64,000 bases of DNA from Clostridium pasteurianum BC1 (GTDB taxonomy: Bacteria > Bacillota > Clostridia > Clostridiales > Clostridiaceae): contig NC_021182.1 in the NCBI RefSeq assembly GCF_000389635.1, positions 4,567,925 to 4,631,924 of the forward strand, written 5' to 3'. The first letter of the stretch is position 1. The number at the start of each line of letters is the position of its first letter. The translations under genes were made by a program, and so were the position numbers. A model generated the notes under the pieces. It had not been told where the DNA came from and made no database searches. It saw only the letters and a list, made by a program, of their open reading frames with translations. This document shows, piece by piece, positions 53,557 through 63,933 of this stretch.

Positions 53557-53722
53557 CTTAGTGGGAATACAAACTCCCACTAAGTTTAGATGAATTATCC
53601 AGGGACGTAGCCACTCTTTACTCCCACTTTGAAGAAAAGCAGAGAACCAAAATCTTCGATTTTCTGTGAATCGCTTTCACAGAGTGCGGTGAGAGTATTA
53701 GAGTGGGTAGTCATCGGATAAA
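53557..53722 (-). mobile_element. Folded non-coding element, possibly an IS200/IS605 right-end remnant
   Basis: About 165 bp with no gene. A perfect 10-bp hairpin CTTAGTGGGA/TCCCACTAAG (53557-53584) lies at one end. Next to it, TTATCC (53595) and CCACTCT (53611) pair with AGAGTGG (53701) and GGATAA (53717), enclosing hairpins AAAATC/GATTTT (53649-53663) and CTGTGAA/TTCACAG (53664-53682). A subterminal hairpin beside a folded RNA recalls the right end and guide-RNA region of TnpB-type IS605 elements; no transposase or TnpB is present. That link is inference. Confidence 0.5.
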
Positions 53723-53769
53723 AATAACACTATCAAAACTATAGTGATAAACTAGTTTTGATAGTGTTC
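53722..53769 (-). terminator. Terminator after lysS
   Basis: AACACTATCAAAACT and AGTTTTGATAGTGTT form a perfect 15-bp stem, followed by ATTTTTATCC on the minus strand. It ends the greA-lysS transcript. Confidence 0.92.
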
Positions 53770-53841
53770 TCATTAGATTCGGAATACTTCACAATGCTTA
53801 AAATTTTTATCTATTCCATAACCTATAATTAACATTTATTA

Positions 53842-55380
53842 TTATGCTAATGGTTTCATTGTAGGAAATAATATAACATCCCTTATGGAATAAGCATCTG
53901 TTAAAAACATAATAAGTCTATCAATACCTATTCCAAGTCCACCAGTTGGAGGCATTCCAATTTCCAAAGCGTTAATAAAATCATCATCCATCATATATGC
54001 TTCATCATCTCCAAGTTCTCTTTCCCTAAGTTGTTGTACAAATCTATCCTTTTGAACTATTGGATCATTAAGTTCTGAGTAGGCATTACATAATTCTCTT
54101 CCATATATAAAACCTTCAAATCTTTCTGTGAAATCCTCATTACCTCTCTTCTTCTTGGTAAGAGGTGATATTTCTACTGGATAATCATATACAAAGGTAG
54201 GCTGTATCATCTTTTCCTCACCAAAAGCTTCGAAAAGCTCATTTAATATATCGCCTTTTGTACAATCCTCTAGGTTTTTCTTGAGCTCAAGTCCCTTTTC
54301 TTTAGCTATAGATCTTGCTTCTTCATCTGATTTTATTTCACTAAAATCAACTCCGGCATATTCCTTAACAGCATCCACCATAGTTATTCTCTTCCATGGC
54401 GGCTTAAAATCTATTTCAGTACCTTGATATGTTACTTTAGTTGTTCCAAGTACCTTTTCACAAACATAGGCAACCATATTTTCTGTTATTTCCATCATAT
54501 CGTTATAATCAGCATAGGCTTCATATAATTCTATCATGGTAAATTCCGGGTTATGTCTTACATCTATACCTTCATTTCTAAAGTTCTTACCTATTTCATA
54601 TACCTTTTCAAATCCACCTACAATAAGCCTCTTTAGATATAGTTCTGTTGCTATTCTAAGATACATATCTATATCCAGTGCATTGTGATGGGTATCAAAA
54701 GGTCTAGCAGCCGCTCCACCAGCTATAGGTGACAATATAGGTGTTTCAACCTCAAGATATTCTCTATTGTCCAAAAACTCTCTTATAGCCTTTATAATAG
54801 CAGTTCTCTTAAAGAAAGTATCTCTAACCTCCTGATTGATTATAAGATCAACATATCTCTGTCTATATCTTAAATCTGGATCCTTTAAACCATGGAATTT
54901 TTCTGGTAGTGGCTTTAAAGATTTAGATAAAAGTTCAAAGTCTGTAATATGTATACTAACTTCACCTGTTTTTGTCTTAAATACTCTACCAGTTATTGAT
55001 ACAAAGTCTCCTATATCAAAAGTTTTGTAAGCCTTAAGCTTTTCTTCACCTACATCGTCTATTTTTATATAAAGTTGTATTTTACCGTATCTGTCAAAAA
55101 TATCAGAAAATCCAGCCTTTCCATGTACTCTTTTAGACATGAGCCTTCCTGCAACAGTAACTGTTTTATCTTCAAGTTCATCATAATTTTCTTTTATCTG
55201 CTGAGATGTATGAGTTCTCTCCACAGAATAAACATCAAAAGGATCTTTTCCTGCTGCCTGAAGATCTGAAAGCTTCTGTCTTCTCTCTTTTAATAAATCG
55301 TTCATTTCAGCTTCAGCTTTTGCTTGAAGTCTTTGTAATTTTATTTCCTCTTTTGTCAATGACTCTTTTTCATTTGACAT
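53842..55380 (-). CDS. lysS: Lysyl-tRNA synthetase, class II
   Basis: Class II enzyme charging tRNA-Lys. The 512-residue protein has a helical N-terminal extension (about 40 residues, rich in Glu and Lys), the OB-fold anticodon-binding domain ([21 protein letters not shown]), motif 1 near residue 200, motif 2 ([22 protein letters not shown]) and motif 3 ([17 protein letters not shown]) close to the end. The class I form is unrelated. It lies 14 bases after greA and ends with a strong terminator. Confidence 0.98.
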   Translation of the reverse strand: MSNEKESLTKEEIKLQRLQAKAEAEMNDLLKERRQKLSDLQAAGKDPFDVYSVERTHTSQQIKENYDELEDKTVTVAGRLMSKRVHGKAGFSDIFDRYGKIQLYIKIDDVGEEKLKAYKTFDIGDFVSITGRVFKTKTGEVSIHITDFELLSKSLKPLPEKFHGLKDPDLRYRQRYVDLIINQEVRDTFFKRTAIIKAIREFLDNREYLEVETPILSPIAGGAAARPFDTHHNALDIDMYLRIATELYLKRLIVGGFEKVYEIGKNFRNEGIDVRHNPEFTMIELYEAYADYNDMMEITENMVAYVCEKVLGTTKVTYQGTEIDFKPPWKRITMVDAVKEYAGVDFSEIKSDEEARSIAKEKGLELKKNLEDCTKGDILNELFEAFGEEKMIQPTFVYDYPVEISPLTKKKRGNEDFTERFEGFIYGRELCNAYSELNDPIVQKDRFVQQLRERELGDDEAYMMDDDFINALEIGMPPTGGLGIGIDRLIMFLTDAYSIRDVILFPTMKPLA

Positions 55381-55394
55381 TACTATACCTCCAA

Positions 55395-55877
55395 TTATGG
55401 TCTATTTATTTCTAGTATTTCAAATTTATTTGTACCATCAGGAACCTGTACCTCTATTATTTCTCCCACTTTTTTACCAATCAAAGCACTTCCTATTGGC
55501 GATTCATTAGAAATTTTATTTTTAAGAGGATCCGCCTCTGCAGAACCTACAATTAAAAAATTCACTTCTTCATCAAATTCATAATCTTTAACTTTAACTA
55601 AACTTCCTACATTAACCTTGTCTTTTGGAATGTCTGATTCATCTACTATAGTAGCATTTTTAAGCATATTTTCAAGTTGTATAATTCTTCCTTCAAGAAA
55701 AGCCTGATCATTTTTAGCTTCATCATATTCTGAATTCTCACTTAAATCTCCAAAAGAAAGAGCAACTTTTATCTTTTCAGTAACTTCTTTTCTTTTTGTA
55801 GTCTTAAGATATTCTAATTCCTCTTCTAATTTTTTTAAGCCCTCATAAGTCATAACATATTTTTTTGTTTCACTCAT
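55395..55877 (-). CDS. greA: Transcription elongation factor GreA
   Basis: Rescues backtracked RNA polymerase by stimulating transcript cleavage. The 160-residue protein has the N-terminal coiled coil ([23 protein letters not shown]) with the acidic tip [14 protein letters not shown] that reaches the active site, and the C-terminal FKBP-like domain ending [23 protein letters not shown]. Length is typical. It precedes lysS, a common Firmicutes pair, and has a promoter at 55915-55943. Confidence 0.98.
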   Translation of the reverse strand: MSETKKYVMTYEGLKKLEEELEYLKTTKRKEVTEKIKVALSFGDLSENSEYDEAKNDQAFLEGRIIQLENMLKNATIVDESDIPKDKVNVGSLVKVKDYEFDEEVNFLIVGSAEADPLKNKISNESPIGSALIGKKVGEIIEVQVPDGTNKFEILEINRP

Positions 55878-55914
55878 TTTATTTCTCCCCTTCTAATTTC
55901 ATGAAATGCCCTAT

Positions 55915-55943
55915 TCTATATTTATAGGTAATTTATTTATCAA
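55915..55943 (-). promoter_or_regulatory. Promoter of greA-lysS
   Basis: TTGATA (55938-55943), 17-bp spacer, TATAGA (55915-55920). The rest of the 298-bp gap to dus (55944-56175) is AT-rich with no gene or strong hairpin. Confidence 0.6.
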
Positions 55944-56175
55944 TAATAATAAAACAAAAGACTACCAATATCTAGATGTAGCCATTTAAGTAATTATAAA
56001 ACAGCCCATTTCCATTGTCAATATTATCGATACAGACCATTCTAAATATTAATTTTACTTTCTAAATTGTATTCACATTATTAATATTTTATAACAAAAT
56101 GTATTTATTTAATATATGAATTATAATCAACATCATTTATTTAATCAGTACAATAGTTAATTTGAAAGACTATAG

Positions 56176-57147
56176 CTATTTCTGAGCCAATAAAGATTTA
56201 TAATTTTTTAGTATTTCTATAACTTTATCACTATGTCCTTCATAATTCACTTTATTTTTTATATCTGTAGAATTTTTTAATCCCTTCAAGTACCAAGCTA
56301 TATTTTTTCTCATTTCTCTAATTGCTTTAGCTTCTCCATAATGGTCTACTGCAAGTTTTAAATGGGCAATACATAAATCAATTTTTTCTTCTACAGAAGG
56401 TTTTACAATTATTTCTCCCCTAATAGCCTGATTAATTTCTCTAAAAATCCACGGATTACCCATAGCCCCTCTAGCTATCATTATGCCATCACACTGTGTC
56501 TGCTCTCTAATTTTCAAGGCATCTTCCGCTAAAAAAATATCTCCATTTCCTATAACAGGTATAGAAAGCTGTTTTTTTACTTCAGCTATTATATTCCAAT
56601 CTGCCTTGCCTTCGTACATTTGCTCTCTAGTTCTTCCATGAACTGTTACTGCATCCGCTCCAGCATCCTCCATTTTCTTGGCAAATTCTACAGCATTTAT
56701 ATTGCTACTATCAAAGCCCTTTCTGAATTTTACTGTTACAGGTTTAGTAGAAGCTCTTTTCACTTCCCTTACTATATCAGCAGCTAACTGGGGATCTTTC
56801 ATAAGAGCAGATCCTTCACCATTTTTCACTATTTTGTGAGCAGGGCAACCCATATTGATATCAACTAGGCATATATTTTTATCATTATTAAAAAAATCAC
56901 AGGCCTTAGCCATAACTAAAGGCTCACTTCCAAAGATTTGCACAGCTGCAGGACTTTCCTTATTAGATACCTTAAGTAGTTCTTTAGTATTTTCACTTCC
57001 GTAGTACAAAGCCTTTGCACTTATCATTTCAGTATAAACAAGCCCACATCCCATATCTTTGCATATTCCTCTAAATATAATATCCGTTACCCCAGCCATG
57101 GGTGCAAGAAAAACATCATTGGAAAATTCAAGCCCTGATATTTTCAT
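56176..57147 (-). CDS. dusB: tRNA-dihydrouridine synthase (DusB-like)
   Basis: Flavin enzyme that reduces uridines in the tRNA D-loop. The 323-residue protein is a TIM barrel with FMN-binding [14 protein letters not shown] near residue 15, the catalytic Cys in [20 protein letters not shown] near 100, then [21 protein letters not shown] and [13 protein letters not shown], and a C-terminal helical domain. It starts inside the 3' end of coaX (20-bp overlap), so the two are co-translated. The exact target positions on tRNA are not readable from sequence. Confidence 0.94.
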   Translation of the reverse strand: MKISGLEFSNDVFLAPMAGVTDIIFRGICKDMGCGLVYTEMISAKALYYGSENTKELLKVSNKESPAAVQIFGSEPLVMAKACDFFNNDKNICLVDINMGCPAHKIVKNGEGSALMKDPQLAADIVREVKRASTKPVTVKFRKGFDSSNINAVEFAKKMEDAGADAVTVHGRTREQMYEGKADWNIIAEVKKQLSIPVIGNGDIFLAEDALKIREQTQCDGIMIARGAMGNPWIFREINQAIRGEIIVKPSVEEKIDLCIAHLKLAVDHYGEAKAIREMRKNIAWYLKGLKNSTDIKNKVNYEGHSDKVIEILKNYKSLLAQK

Positions 57148-57934
57148 AATTCACCTGCTTTTTATTCTTTTCATATATGATTCTTAAGCCTTCCAAGGTC
57201 AAAAATGGATTCACAATATCCACATTTTTAGATTCCTCACTTATAAGCTTAGCAAGACCTCCAGTAGCCACTACTAAAATATCCTGCTCACCTAATTCTA
57301 ACATTTCTATCTTCATTTTATGCACAATATAATCAACTTGACCTATGTATCCATATACTATTCCCGCCTGCATACTTGTTACTGTGTTTCTACAAATAAC
57401 TTCTGAAGGCCTAAGTAATTCAACTCTTGGAAGCTTTGCTGCCTTCTGGAAGAGAGCATCTGATGATATTTTTATTCCTGGGCAAATTGCCCCACCTAGA
57501 TAGTCACCATTTTCTCTTACAGCGCAAAAGGTAGTAGCAGTTCCAAAATCAATAATAATTAAAGGTTTATTGTATATCTCATGGGCAGCTACTGCATTTA
57601 CAATTCTATCGGCTCCAACTTCTCTTGGGTTATCATATTTAATATTAATGCCAGTTTTAACTCCTGGCCCTACAACTATTGGTCCTATTTTAAAATATTT
57701 TCTAATCATATGTTCAAGAGAATACATAATATTTGGCACTACAGAAGATATTATTACTCCCTCAACCATGTTAATTTCAAGCTTGCTTAAAGAAAATAGA
57801 TTTAAAAACTGAATTCCATACTCATCTGCAGTTCTAAACATATCTGTTGAAAGTCTCCATTCAGTTATAAGATCTTTTTTATCGTAAATACCAATAACTA
57901 TATTAGTATTCCCAACATCCAGAACTAAAATCAA
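57128..57934 (-). CDS. coaX: Type III pantothenate kinase
   Basis: First step of CoA synthesis, using the ASKHA fold rather than the feedback-inhibited type I fold. The start is the TTG at 57934, seven bases after AAGGGGTG, giving 268 residues beginning [18 protein letters not shown]. The frame's 27 upstream codons read through a repeat and are not part of the gene. Motifs: DVGNTN (phosphate 1), [23 protein letters not shown] (phosphate 2) and ATGGLAKLI (adenosine). Repeat copy C lies 19 bases upstream, in its leader. Confidence 0.95.
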   Translation of the reverse strand: MILVLDVGNTNIVIGIYDKKDLITEWRLSTDMFRTADEYGIQFLNLFSLSKLEINMVEGVIISSVVPNIMYSLEHMIRKYFKIGPIVVGPGVKTGINIKYDNPREVGADRIVNAVAAHEIYNKPLIIIDFGTATTFCAVRENGDYLGGAICPGIKISSDALFQKAAKLPRVELLRPSEVICRNTVTSMQAGIVYGYIGQVDYIVHKMKIEMLELGEQDILVVATGGLAKLISEESKNVDIVNPFLTLEGLRIIYEKNKKQVNYENIRA

Positions 57935-57952
57935 ATTAATACACCCCTTATA

Positions 57953-57984
57953 AGGCATCTGAAAAATGACGAGACAAAGATGCC
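57953..57984. mobile_element. Foldback repeat, internally deleted copy C
   Basis: A 32-bp palindromic remnant: AGGCATCT and AGATGCCT at the ends, 16 bases between (GAAAAATGACGAGACA), including the AGACAAAGATGC stretch of the left half of copies A and B. It lies in the coaX leader, 19 bases before its start codon. Confidence 0.65.
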
Positions 57985-58015
57985 TAAAATTATAAGAGCG
58001 GCTCTTTAAAGCCAC
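57985..58015 (-). terminator. Probable terminator after fhs
   Basis: GTGGCT-TTAAAG-AGCCGC, 6 bp with one G-U pair, followed by TCTTATAATTTT on the minus strand. It lies about 95 bases after the fhs stop and directly before repeat C. Confidence 0.6.
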
Positions 58016-58106
58016 CCTTTGTATTCTGTATATGGAAGTATAGTAGATAAAAATACAATAAATTCATTTTAACAACTTAATTTTATTTGGTCAAGTATTT
58101 TAGCCA

Positions 58107-59777
58107 TCAAAATAAACCTATTATAGATCCATCTTGGTTAATATCCATTTTTTCTGCTGCTGGCACCTTTGGAAGTCCTGGCATTGTCATAATATTTCCG
58201 GTTAAAGCTACAATGAATCCAGCTCCATTGGAAACTCTTACCTCTCCTACAGTTATGTAAAAACCTTTTGGTCTTGCAAGTAATGAAGGATTATCTGAAA
58301 GTGAATATTGAGTTTTAGCAACACAAATAGGCAATCTATCTAAGTTGAATTTTTCAAGTTCTGCAATTTGCTTCTCTGCTGCAGTAGTATATGTAACACC
58401 TTCAGCTCCATATATTTCTCTTGCTATAGTTTCCAATTTTTCCTTAATAGTTTTCTTCTCATCATAGATATATTTAAAATCGCTGTTTTCATTTTCAATT
58501 ATATCTAAAACATTATCTGCAAGATCAAGTCCACCTTCTCCACCTTTTTCCCAAACTTCAGTAAGTGAAACTCTCACTCCTAAGTCCCGACAATATTTTT
58601 CAATAAAATCCAATTCATCGTTACTGTCAGTTATAAATTTATTTATTGCCACAACTACAGGTACGCCATATTTTTTTACATTTTCAATTTGTTTACCTAA
58701 ATTTTCTATTCCGTTTTTTAAGGCATCTACATTTGCAGTATTTAAGTCAGCCTTTTTTACTCCTCCATGATGTTTAAGAGCTCTAACCGTAGCAACTATT
58801 ACGGTACAAGCTGGTTTTAAATTTCCATATCTGCATTTTATGTCAAAAAACTTTTCAGCTCCAAGATCTGCACCGAAACCTGCTTCTGTAACGGTATAAT
58901 CAGAAAGTTTCAATGCCGTTTTAGTGGCTAAAACACTATTACACCCATGAGCTATATTAGCAAAAGGTCCTCCATGAATTATTGCTGGAGTATTTTCTAA
59001 GGTTTGAACTAAATTAGGTCGTATGGCATCCTTCATAAGAAGCGCCATAGCTCCTTCAACTTTTAGATCTTTGCAATATACAGGCTCACCATCTAAATTA
59101 TAAGCCACTAATATTTTACCCATCCTCTCTTTTAGATCCATGAGATCATTAGCTAAACATAATATTGCCATTATTTCAGATGCAACTGTAATCATAAAGC
59201 CATCTTCTCTAGGAAATCCATTTGGCTTTCCACCCAGTCCAACAACTATCCTTCTCAATACTCTATCATTCATGTCCATTACTCTTTTAAAAACTATTCT
59301 TCTTACATCTATCTTCAGTGGATTTCCCTGCTGCACATGATTATCTACAGCTGCACAAAGCAAATTATTTGCAGAGGTTATTGCATGCATATCACCAGTA
59401 AAATGTAAATTTATATCCTCCATAGGTACAACCTGCGCATATCCACCGCCAGCAGCTCCACCCTTTATGCCAAAAACAGGACCTAAAGAAGGTTCTCTTA
59501 ATGCAATAACAACATTTTTATTTTTTCTCTTTAATGCATCCCCAAGTCCTACTGTTACTGTAGATTTTCCTTCACCCGCTGGTGTAGGATTTATAGCAGT
59601 AACCAAAATAAGCTTTCCATTATCTTTTTCGCTATTCTTTTTAAGAATATCTAATGAAATTTTGCATTTATATCTTCCATATAAATCTATATCGTCTTCC
59701 TTTAGTCCTAATTTTTCAGCCACTTTATAAATAGGTTCCATTTTGCAGCTCTGTGCAATTTCAATATCGGATTTCAT
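58107..59777 (-). CDS. fhs: Formate-tetrahydrofolate ligase
   Basis: Joins formate to tetrahydrofolate with ATP, making 10-formyl-THF; a methyl-branch enzyme of the Wood-Ljungdahl pathway in acetogens and of purine-related one-carbon metabolism elsewhere. The 556-residue protein has the ATP loop [20 protein letters not shown] near residue 62, the [20 protein letters not shown] signature and [14 protein letters not shown]. Length is typical. It stands as a single gene here between ftsH and coaX, not in an acetogenesis cluster, so the life style cannot be read from it alone. Confidence 0.98.
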   Translation of the reverse strand: MKSDIEIAQSCKMEPIYKVAEKLGLKEDDIDLYGRYKCKISLDILKKNSEKDNGKLILVTAINPTPAGEGKSTVTVGLGDALKRKNKNVVIALREPSLGPVFGIKGGAAGGGYAQVVPMEDINLHFTGDMHAITSANNLLCAAVDNHVQQGNPLKIDVRRIVFKRVMDMNDRVLRRIVVGLGGKPNGFPREDGFMITVASEIMAILCLANDLMDLKERMGKILVAYNLDGEPVYCKDLKVEGAMALLMKDAIRPNLVQTLENTPAIIHGGPFANIAHGCNSVLATKTALKLSDYTVTEAGFGADLGAEKFFDIKCRYGNLKPACTVIVATVRALKHHGGVKKADLNTANVDALKNGIENLGKQIENVKKYGVPVVVAINKFITDSNDELDFIEKYCRDLGVRVSLTEVWEKGGEGGLDLADNVLDIIENENSDFKYIYDEKKTIKEKLETIAREIYGAEGVTYTTAAEKQIAELEKFNLDRLPICVAKTQYSLSDNPSLLARPKGFYITVGEVRVSNGAGFIVALTGNIMTMPGLPKVPAAEKMDINQDGSIIGLF

Positions 59778-59818
59778 TTTAAAATACGCCCCTTTTCATC
59801 TATAATTTTCAATATTTT

Positions 59819-59873
59819 AGGCATCTGAAAATAAATAGACCAGTATACTGACTATTTATTTTTGAATCTGCCT
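59819..59873. mobile_element. Foldback repeat, internally deleted copy D
   Basis: A 55-bp near-perfect hairpin: AGGCATCTGAAAATAAATAG on the left pairs with the right end (AGGCAGATTCAAAAATAAATAG read inward) around CAGTATACTG. Both ends match copies A and B, including ATACTGAC from the right half; the middle of about 105 bp is gone. It lies 42 bases upstream of the fhs start. Confidence 0.75.
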
Positions 59874-59940
59874 TTATACTAATTACATATTATATCATAA
59901 CACTATAAATATTTTCTATGTATATACAGCTTTAAAATAA

Positions 59941-59975
59941 AATAATGCAGTAGAAAACATTTTGTTTCCTACTGC
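59941..59975 (-). terminator. Terminator after ftsH
   Basis: GCAGTAG...CTACTGC with an inner AAAC/GTTT helix, followed by ATTATTTTATTTT on the minus strand. It lies 10 bases past the ftsH stop. Confidence 0.85.
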
Positions 59976-59985
59976 AAATGCATTT

Positions 59986-61791
59986 CTAGCTATTAGCAAA
60001 TATCTCTTCAAATTCATTAGCTTCTAACTTTTCTTTTTCAAGTAATCCCTCAGCTACAGCCTTTAACTTGCTCATATTTTCTGTGAGCAATTTTTCTGCT
60101 TGGTTGTAGGCATCTTGTATGAGTTCTTTAACTTCTTTATCTATCTTTGCACCAATTTCTTCACTGAAATTTCTATTTCTCCCCAGATCTCTTCCAAGGA
60201 ACACTTCGTCTTGATCTGTTCCAAAAGATATTGGCCCTAGATTTTCACTCATACCATATTCCATAACCATTTTCCTGGCGATACTAGAAGCTCTATCTAT
60301 ATCATTTTTAGCTCCTGTACTTATATCCCCAATCACCAATTTTTCTGCAACTCTTCCACCAAGAAGTCCTACCATCTCATCTTCAAGTCTGTTCTTAGAC
60401 ATATATGCCCTATCTTCTACTGGTAAATGCATAGTATATCCACCAGCCATACCTCTTGGAACAATACTTATTTGATGAACAGGATCACTATTAGGAAGTA
60501 ACTTCATTACCACCGCATGACCAGCCTCGTGAAAAGCAGTAAGTTTTCTGTCTGCCTCATTGATAACTCTACTTCTCTTTTCTGGACCAGCAATAACTCT
60601 TGTTATAGCTTCTTCAAGTTCATCCATTCCAATTAAAGTCTTTTTATTTCTAAAAGCTAATAAAGCTGATTCGTTCATTAGATTTTCAAGATCAGCTCCT
60701 GTAAAACCGGCTGTTCTTTTAGCTAGTACATCAAGTTTTACGCCCTGCTCTAAAGGTTTATTTTTAGAATGAACTTTAAGTATCTCTTCTCTTCCCCTTA
60801 CATCTGGAGCTCCAACTAGAATTTGTCTATCAAAACGGCCCGGTCTTAATAAAGCCCTGTCTAGTATGTCTGGTCTATTAGTAGCTGCTAACATTATTAT
60901 TCCTTCATTAACTCCAAATCCATCCATCTCAACAAGCAATTGATTAAGTGTCTGTTCTCTTTCATCATGTCCCCCACCTAATCCTGCTCCTCTTTGTCTT
61001 CCCACAGCATCAATTTCATCAATAAACACTATACAAGGTGCATTTTTCTTAGCCTGTTCAAACAAATCTCTTACTCTTGAAGCACCTACACCTACAAACA
61101 TTTCAACAAAGTCTGAACCAGATATGCTGAAGAAAGGCACCCCTGCTTCTCCTGCCACAGCCTTAGCCAAAAGTGTTTTACCTGTTCCTGGAGGTCCTAC
61201 TAATAATACACCCTTAGGAATTCTTGCTCCAAGTTCCAGATACCTTTTAGGCGTTTTTAAAAAATCTACTATTTCAGCAAGCTCTTCTTTTTCTTCATCA
61301 GCACCAGCTACATCACCAAATGTAACTTTCTTTTTATTATCTGGAGAGGACAATCTTGCTCTGCTCTTTCCAAAGCTCATAACGCCCTTTCCTCCACCGC
61401 CTTGAGCCTGCTGCATGAACATAATCCAAAATACTACTAATACCAGTATAGAAAGTATACTAGGTAGCCAATTTACCCATATAGGTATATTAGCTGGTGG
61501 TGTATAAGTTTCAGATATATTACCATTATTAGGATGTTCTCCTAAAAACTGTACCAACCTTTCCATTGGGACTACTGTTTCAAAACTTTGACCATTTGTA
61601 TATGTTCCATCAATGGTCATTCTGTCCTCTTTTACCTGAAAACTCTTTATGTCATTTGATATATATTTTTGTTGAAAAGTGTTAAAATTAACTTGATTAC
61701 TTGGTTTTCCACTTTCTAGCAATGTTAATGCTGTAAAAATTACTACTATAGATACTATAATCCAGACCGTAGCGCTCGATATCTTTTTCAC
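59986..61791 (-). CDS. ftsH: Membrane-bound ATP-dependent zinc metalloprotease FtsH
   Basis: Hexameric membrane protease for quality control and, in spore formers, sporulation. The 601-residue protein has two membrane segments (about 7-25 and 107-127) flanking a small extracytoplasmic domain, the AAA module with [16 protein letters not shown] near residue 197 and [11 protein letters not shown], and the zinc site HEAGH near residue 420, with C-terminal helices. Length is typical. It follows hpt by about 80 bases and is ended by a terminator. Confidence 0.99.
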   Translation of the reverse strand: MKKISSATVWIIVSIVVIFTALTLLESGKPSNQVNFNTFQQKYISNDIKSFQVKEDRMTIDGTYTNGQSFETVVPMERLVQFLGEHPNNGNISETYTPPANIPIWVNWLPSILSILVLVVFWIMFMQQAQGGGGKGVMSFGKSRARLSSPDNKKKVTFGDVAGADEEKEELAEIVDFLKTPKRYLELGARIPKGVLLVGPPGTGKTLLAKAVAGEAGVPFFSISGSDFVEMFVGVGASRVRDLFEQAKKNAPCIVFIDEIDAVGRQRGAGLGGGHDEREQTLNQLLVEMDGFGVNEGIIMLAATNRPDILDRALLRPGRFDRQILVGAPDVRGREEILKVHSKNKPLEQGVKLDVLAKRTAGFTGADLENLMNESALLAFRNKKTLIGMDELEEAITRVIAGPEKRSRVINEADRKLTAFHEAGHAVVMKLLPNSDPVHQISIVPRGMAGGYTMHLPVEDRAYMSKNRLEDEMVGLLGGRVAEKLVIGDISTGAKNDIDRASSIARKMVMEYGMSENLGPISFGTDQDEVFLGRDLGRNRNFSEEIGAKIDKEVKELIQDAYNQAEKLLTENMSKLKAVAEGLLEKEKLEANEFEEIFANS

Positions 61792-61868
61792 TATAGGCCC
61801 CCCTCTCTTTGTAAATACGATAAAATTGTACCATAACGAAAATTTGTTTACAATAATGCAAAATTTAA

Positions 61869-62405
61869 TTATTTATAAACTTCTTCTTTTAAAATCCCTA
61901 TGTAGGGAAGATTTCTATATTTTTCTGCAAAATCCAACCCATAGCCTACTAAAAAGGCATCTGGTACATTAAAACCAGTATATTTAGGTTCTATATTTAT
62001 CTTCCTTCTTTCTGGTTTATTTAAAAGTGTAGAAATTTCTAAGCTATTTGGTTTTCTTGAATATAAGTATTCCTTAATGTATGCTAAGGTTATACCAGAA
62101 TCTATAATATCCTCTACTATAAGTATATCCTTTCCTTCCACAGAAAAATCAAGATCTTTTAATATTTTAACTCTACCCGTTGATTCAGTGGAATTTCCAT
62201 AGCTTGATACTGCCATAAAATCCATACTGCACGGTATTGTTATTTCTTTCATAAGACCAGCCATGAACATAACTGATCCTTTTAAAATTCCTATTAAGAT
62301 AAGATCCTTTTCTCTATAATCATTACTTATTTTTTTACCTATTTCCTTAATTTTATCTCTTATTTGTTCTTCAGTAAATAATACCTCTTTAATATCCTCT
62401 CTCAT
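61869..62405 (-). CDS. hpt: Hypoxanthine phosphoribosyltransferase
   Basis: Purine salvage: converts hypoxanthine (and guanine) to IMP (GMP) with PRPP. The start is the ATG at 62405 ([15 protein letters not shown]), five bases after GGTGAGG; the frame's 17 upstream codons lie within tilS. The 178-residue protein has the PRPP loop [14 protein letters not shown] near residue 100, the flexible loop [10 protein letters not shown], and the end [18 protein letters not shown]. It overlaps the tilS 3' end by 17 bases, an arrangement kept in Firmicutes (tilS-hpt-ftsH). Confidence 0.97.
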   Translation of the reverse strand: MREDIKEVLFTEEQIRDKIKEIGKKISNDYREKDLILIGILKGSVMFMAGLMKEITIPCSMDFMAVSSYGNSTESTGRVKILKDLDFSVEGKDILIVEDIIDSGITLAYIKEYLYSRKPNSLEISTLLNKPERRKINIEPKYTGFNVPDAFLVGYGLDFAEKYRNLPYIGILKEEVYK

Positions 62406-63804
62406 TGTTTTCCTCACCTTCAAATCTAATTTCAAGTATTTTTTTAGTATTTTCACCTATTTTAAACTTATTGCTTACTCTATATCCTACTATCCATGAA
62501 ATTTCATCGCCAAAACATATAAGAGGTATTCTATCACGTAAACTTTTTTCAATTTTCATATTTATGAATATATCCTTTAGTTTTTTGCTGCCATTCATTC
62601 CAATAGGAGTAAACTTATCACCTTTTTTTCTATACCTTAATATTATTTTATCTTTTATCTTATCATAATCAAAGTATTTTATAAAATTATTTTCTCTAAA
62701 CTTTATTTTTTCATTCCCATCTATAGCTCTCAATGTAATTTTAATTGTTTTTTCAGGTATTATATTCCTCTTACCAATGAAAAGTTCATATTCATTAATA
62801 TCTTCATTAATATTTTGTTCATTTTTAAAATATATGCTGATATCTCCATAATTATTGTACACTTTTATATTATTAGGTAAATCCAAAGTAGTCCCAGTAG
62901 CATGGATCTGTATATTAATTATATCTAAAACATGCTTCTTTTCAAAATTATATGTACTACCAGTAATATAGGAAATTGATTTCCTGATTATTCTGGTAAC
63001 AATAGCTCTATGTTCTAAAAATGCTTTTTTATGTATTATAATTTTATCTTCTTTTTCTTCACATAACAATTTATATTTTTCTAAGGAAACATATTCCAGG
63101 TAATCGCTATCTATTTCTACTGTTTCACTTAATCTATTTAGTGTCATTACTATATCTTTATTAAAATTTTTCTTTATATATGGAATAAGTTCAAGTCTAA
63201 CTTTGTTTCTTCCGTATATATTTTCAAGATTTGTCTTATCTATTCTTGGATTAATATGATTTTTTTCACAATAATATTCTATTTCTTCTCTATTTACTTT
63301 TATGAGTGGTCTTACAAACACACCATCTCTCATAGGTTTTATACCTATAATTCCAGAGATGCCTGTTCCTCTCATTATTCTCATGAGTATTGTTTCAGCT
63401 TGATCATTTGCATTATGAGCTATAGCTATTTTTTGTGCACCTATTTTATCTTTTATTTTTTCGAAGAACTCGTATCTAGCAGCTCTACCAGCCATTTCAG
63501 ATGATATACCCTTATCCTTAGCAAGCTTATTTATATCTATTCTTACACTATAAAAATCAATATTTAATTTATCACAAAATTCTTTTACATAAAATTCGTC
63601 GTAATCAGCTTCCTCTCCTCTCAAACAATGATTTACATGAGCAGCTATAAGTTTTATCTTTAATTTAGACTTAATACTATTTAATATATGAAGAAGGCAC
63701 ATTGAATCCGGGCCACCAGAAACTGCAATTATAACCTTATCATTTATGGAAAACATTGAATTTTCCTGTATAGTTTTTAATACTTTATCTAACAATGGCA
63801 CCAC
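62389..63804 (-). CDS. tilS: tRNA(Ile)-lysidine synthase
   Basis: Adds lysine to C34 of tRNA-Ile(CAT), switching it from Met to Ile decoding. The 471-residue protein has the PP-loop AVSGGPDSMCLLHI near residue 27, the AHVNHCLRGEEADYDE segment and AHNANDQAETILMRIMRGTG of the N-ATPase domain, and a C-terminal domain ending GYRVSNKFKIGENTKKILEI. The exact start is unclear: GTG at 63804, GTG at 63801 or TTG at 63795 fit the AGGAAG site. A likely substrate is the CAT tRNA at 48545-48621. Confidence 0.95.
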   Translation of the reverse strand: MVPLLDKVLKTIQENSMFSINDKVIIAVSGGPDSMCLLHILNSIKSKLKIKLIAAHVNHCLRGEEADYDEFYVKEFCDKLNIDFYSVRIDINKLAKDKGISSEMAGRAARYEFFEKIKDKIGAQKIAIAHNANDQAETILMRIMRGTGISGIIGIKPMRDGVFVRPLIKVNREEIEYYCEKNHINPRIDKTNLENIYGRNKVRLELIPYIKKNFNKDIVMTLNRLSETVEIDSDYLEYVSLEKYKLLCEEKEDKIIIHKKAFLEHRAIVTRIIRKSISYITGSTYNFEKKHVLDIINIQIHATGTTLDLPNNIKVYNNYGDISIYFKNEQNINEDINEYELFIGKRNIIPEKTIKITLRAIDGNEKIKFRENNFIKYFDYDKIKDKIILRYRKKGDKFTPIGMNGSKKLKDIFINMKIEKSLRDRIPLICFGDEISWIVGYRVSNKFKIGENTKKILEIRFEGEENNERGY

Positions 63805-63831
63805 TTCCTAAAAACATTTAATGACCAACCC

Positions 63832-63866
63832 GTTTTAGAATAATGCTTTAAACATTATTCTAAAAC
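63832..63866. other. Long hairpin between spoIIE and tilS
   Basis: GTTTTAGAATAATG and CATTATTCTAAAAC form a 14-bp perfect stem around CTTTAAA. No U-run follows on either strand, so it is not a clear terminator for spoIIE, although it sits where one would be expected. Confidence 0.5.
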
Positions 63867-63933
63867 AAATCCTTATTTTTCTAATTCATTATATCACAAT
63901 TATAAATTCTCATTCAATTATCAACTAAATACT

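Noticed and set aside
57128-58015. Longer 295-codon version of coaX
   Set aside because: The extra 27 codons cross repeat copy C, are unlike the family, and the internal TTG has the proper ribosome site.
62405-62668. Plus-strand open frames within tilS, ftsH, fhs and clpC regions
   Set aside because: They are antisense to well-identified genes and have no ribosome sites or promoters.
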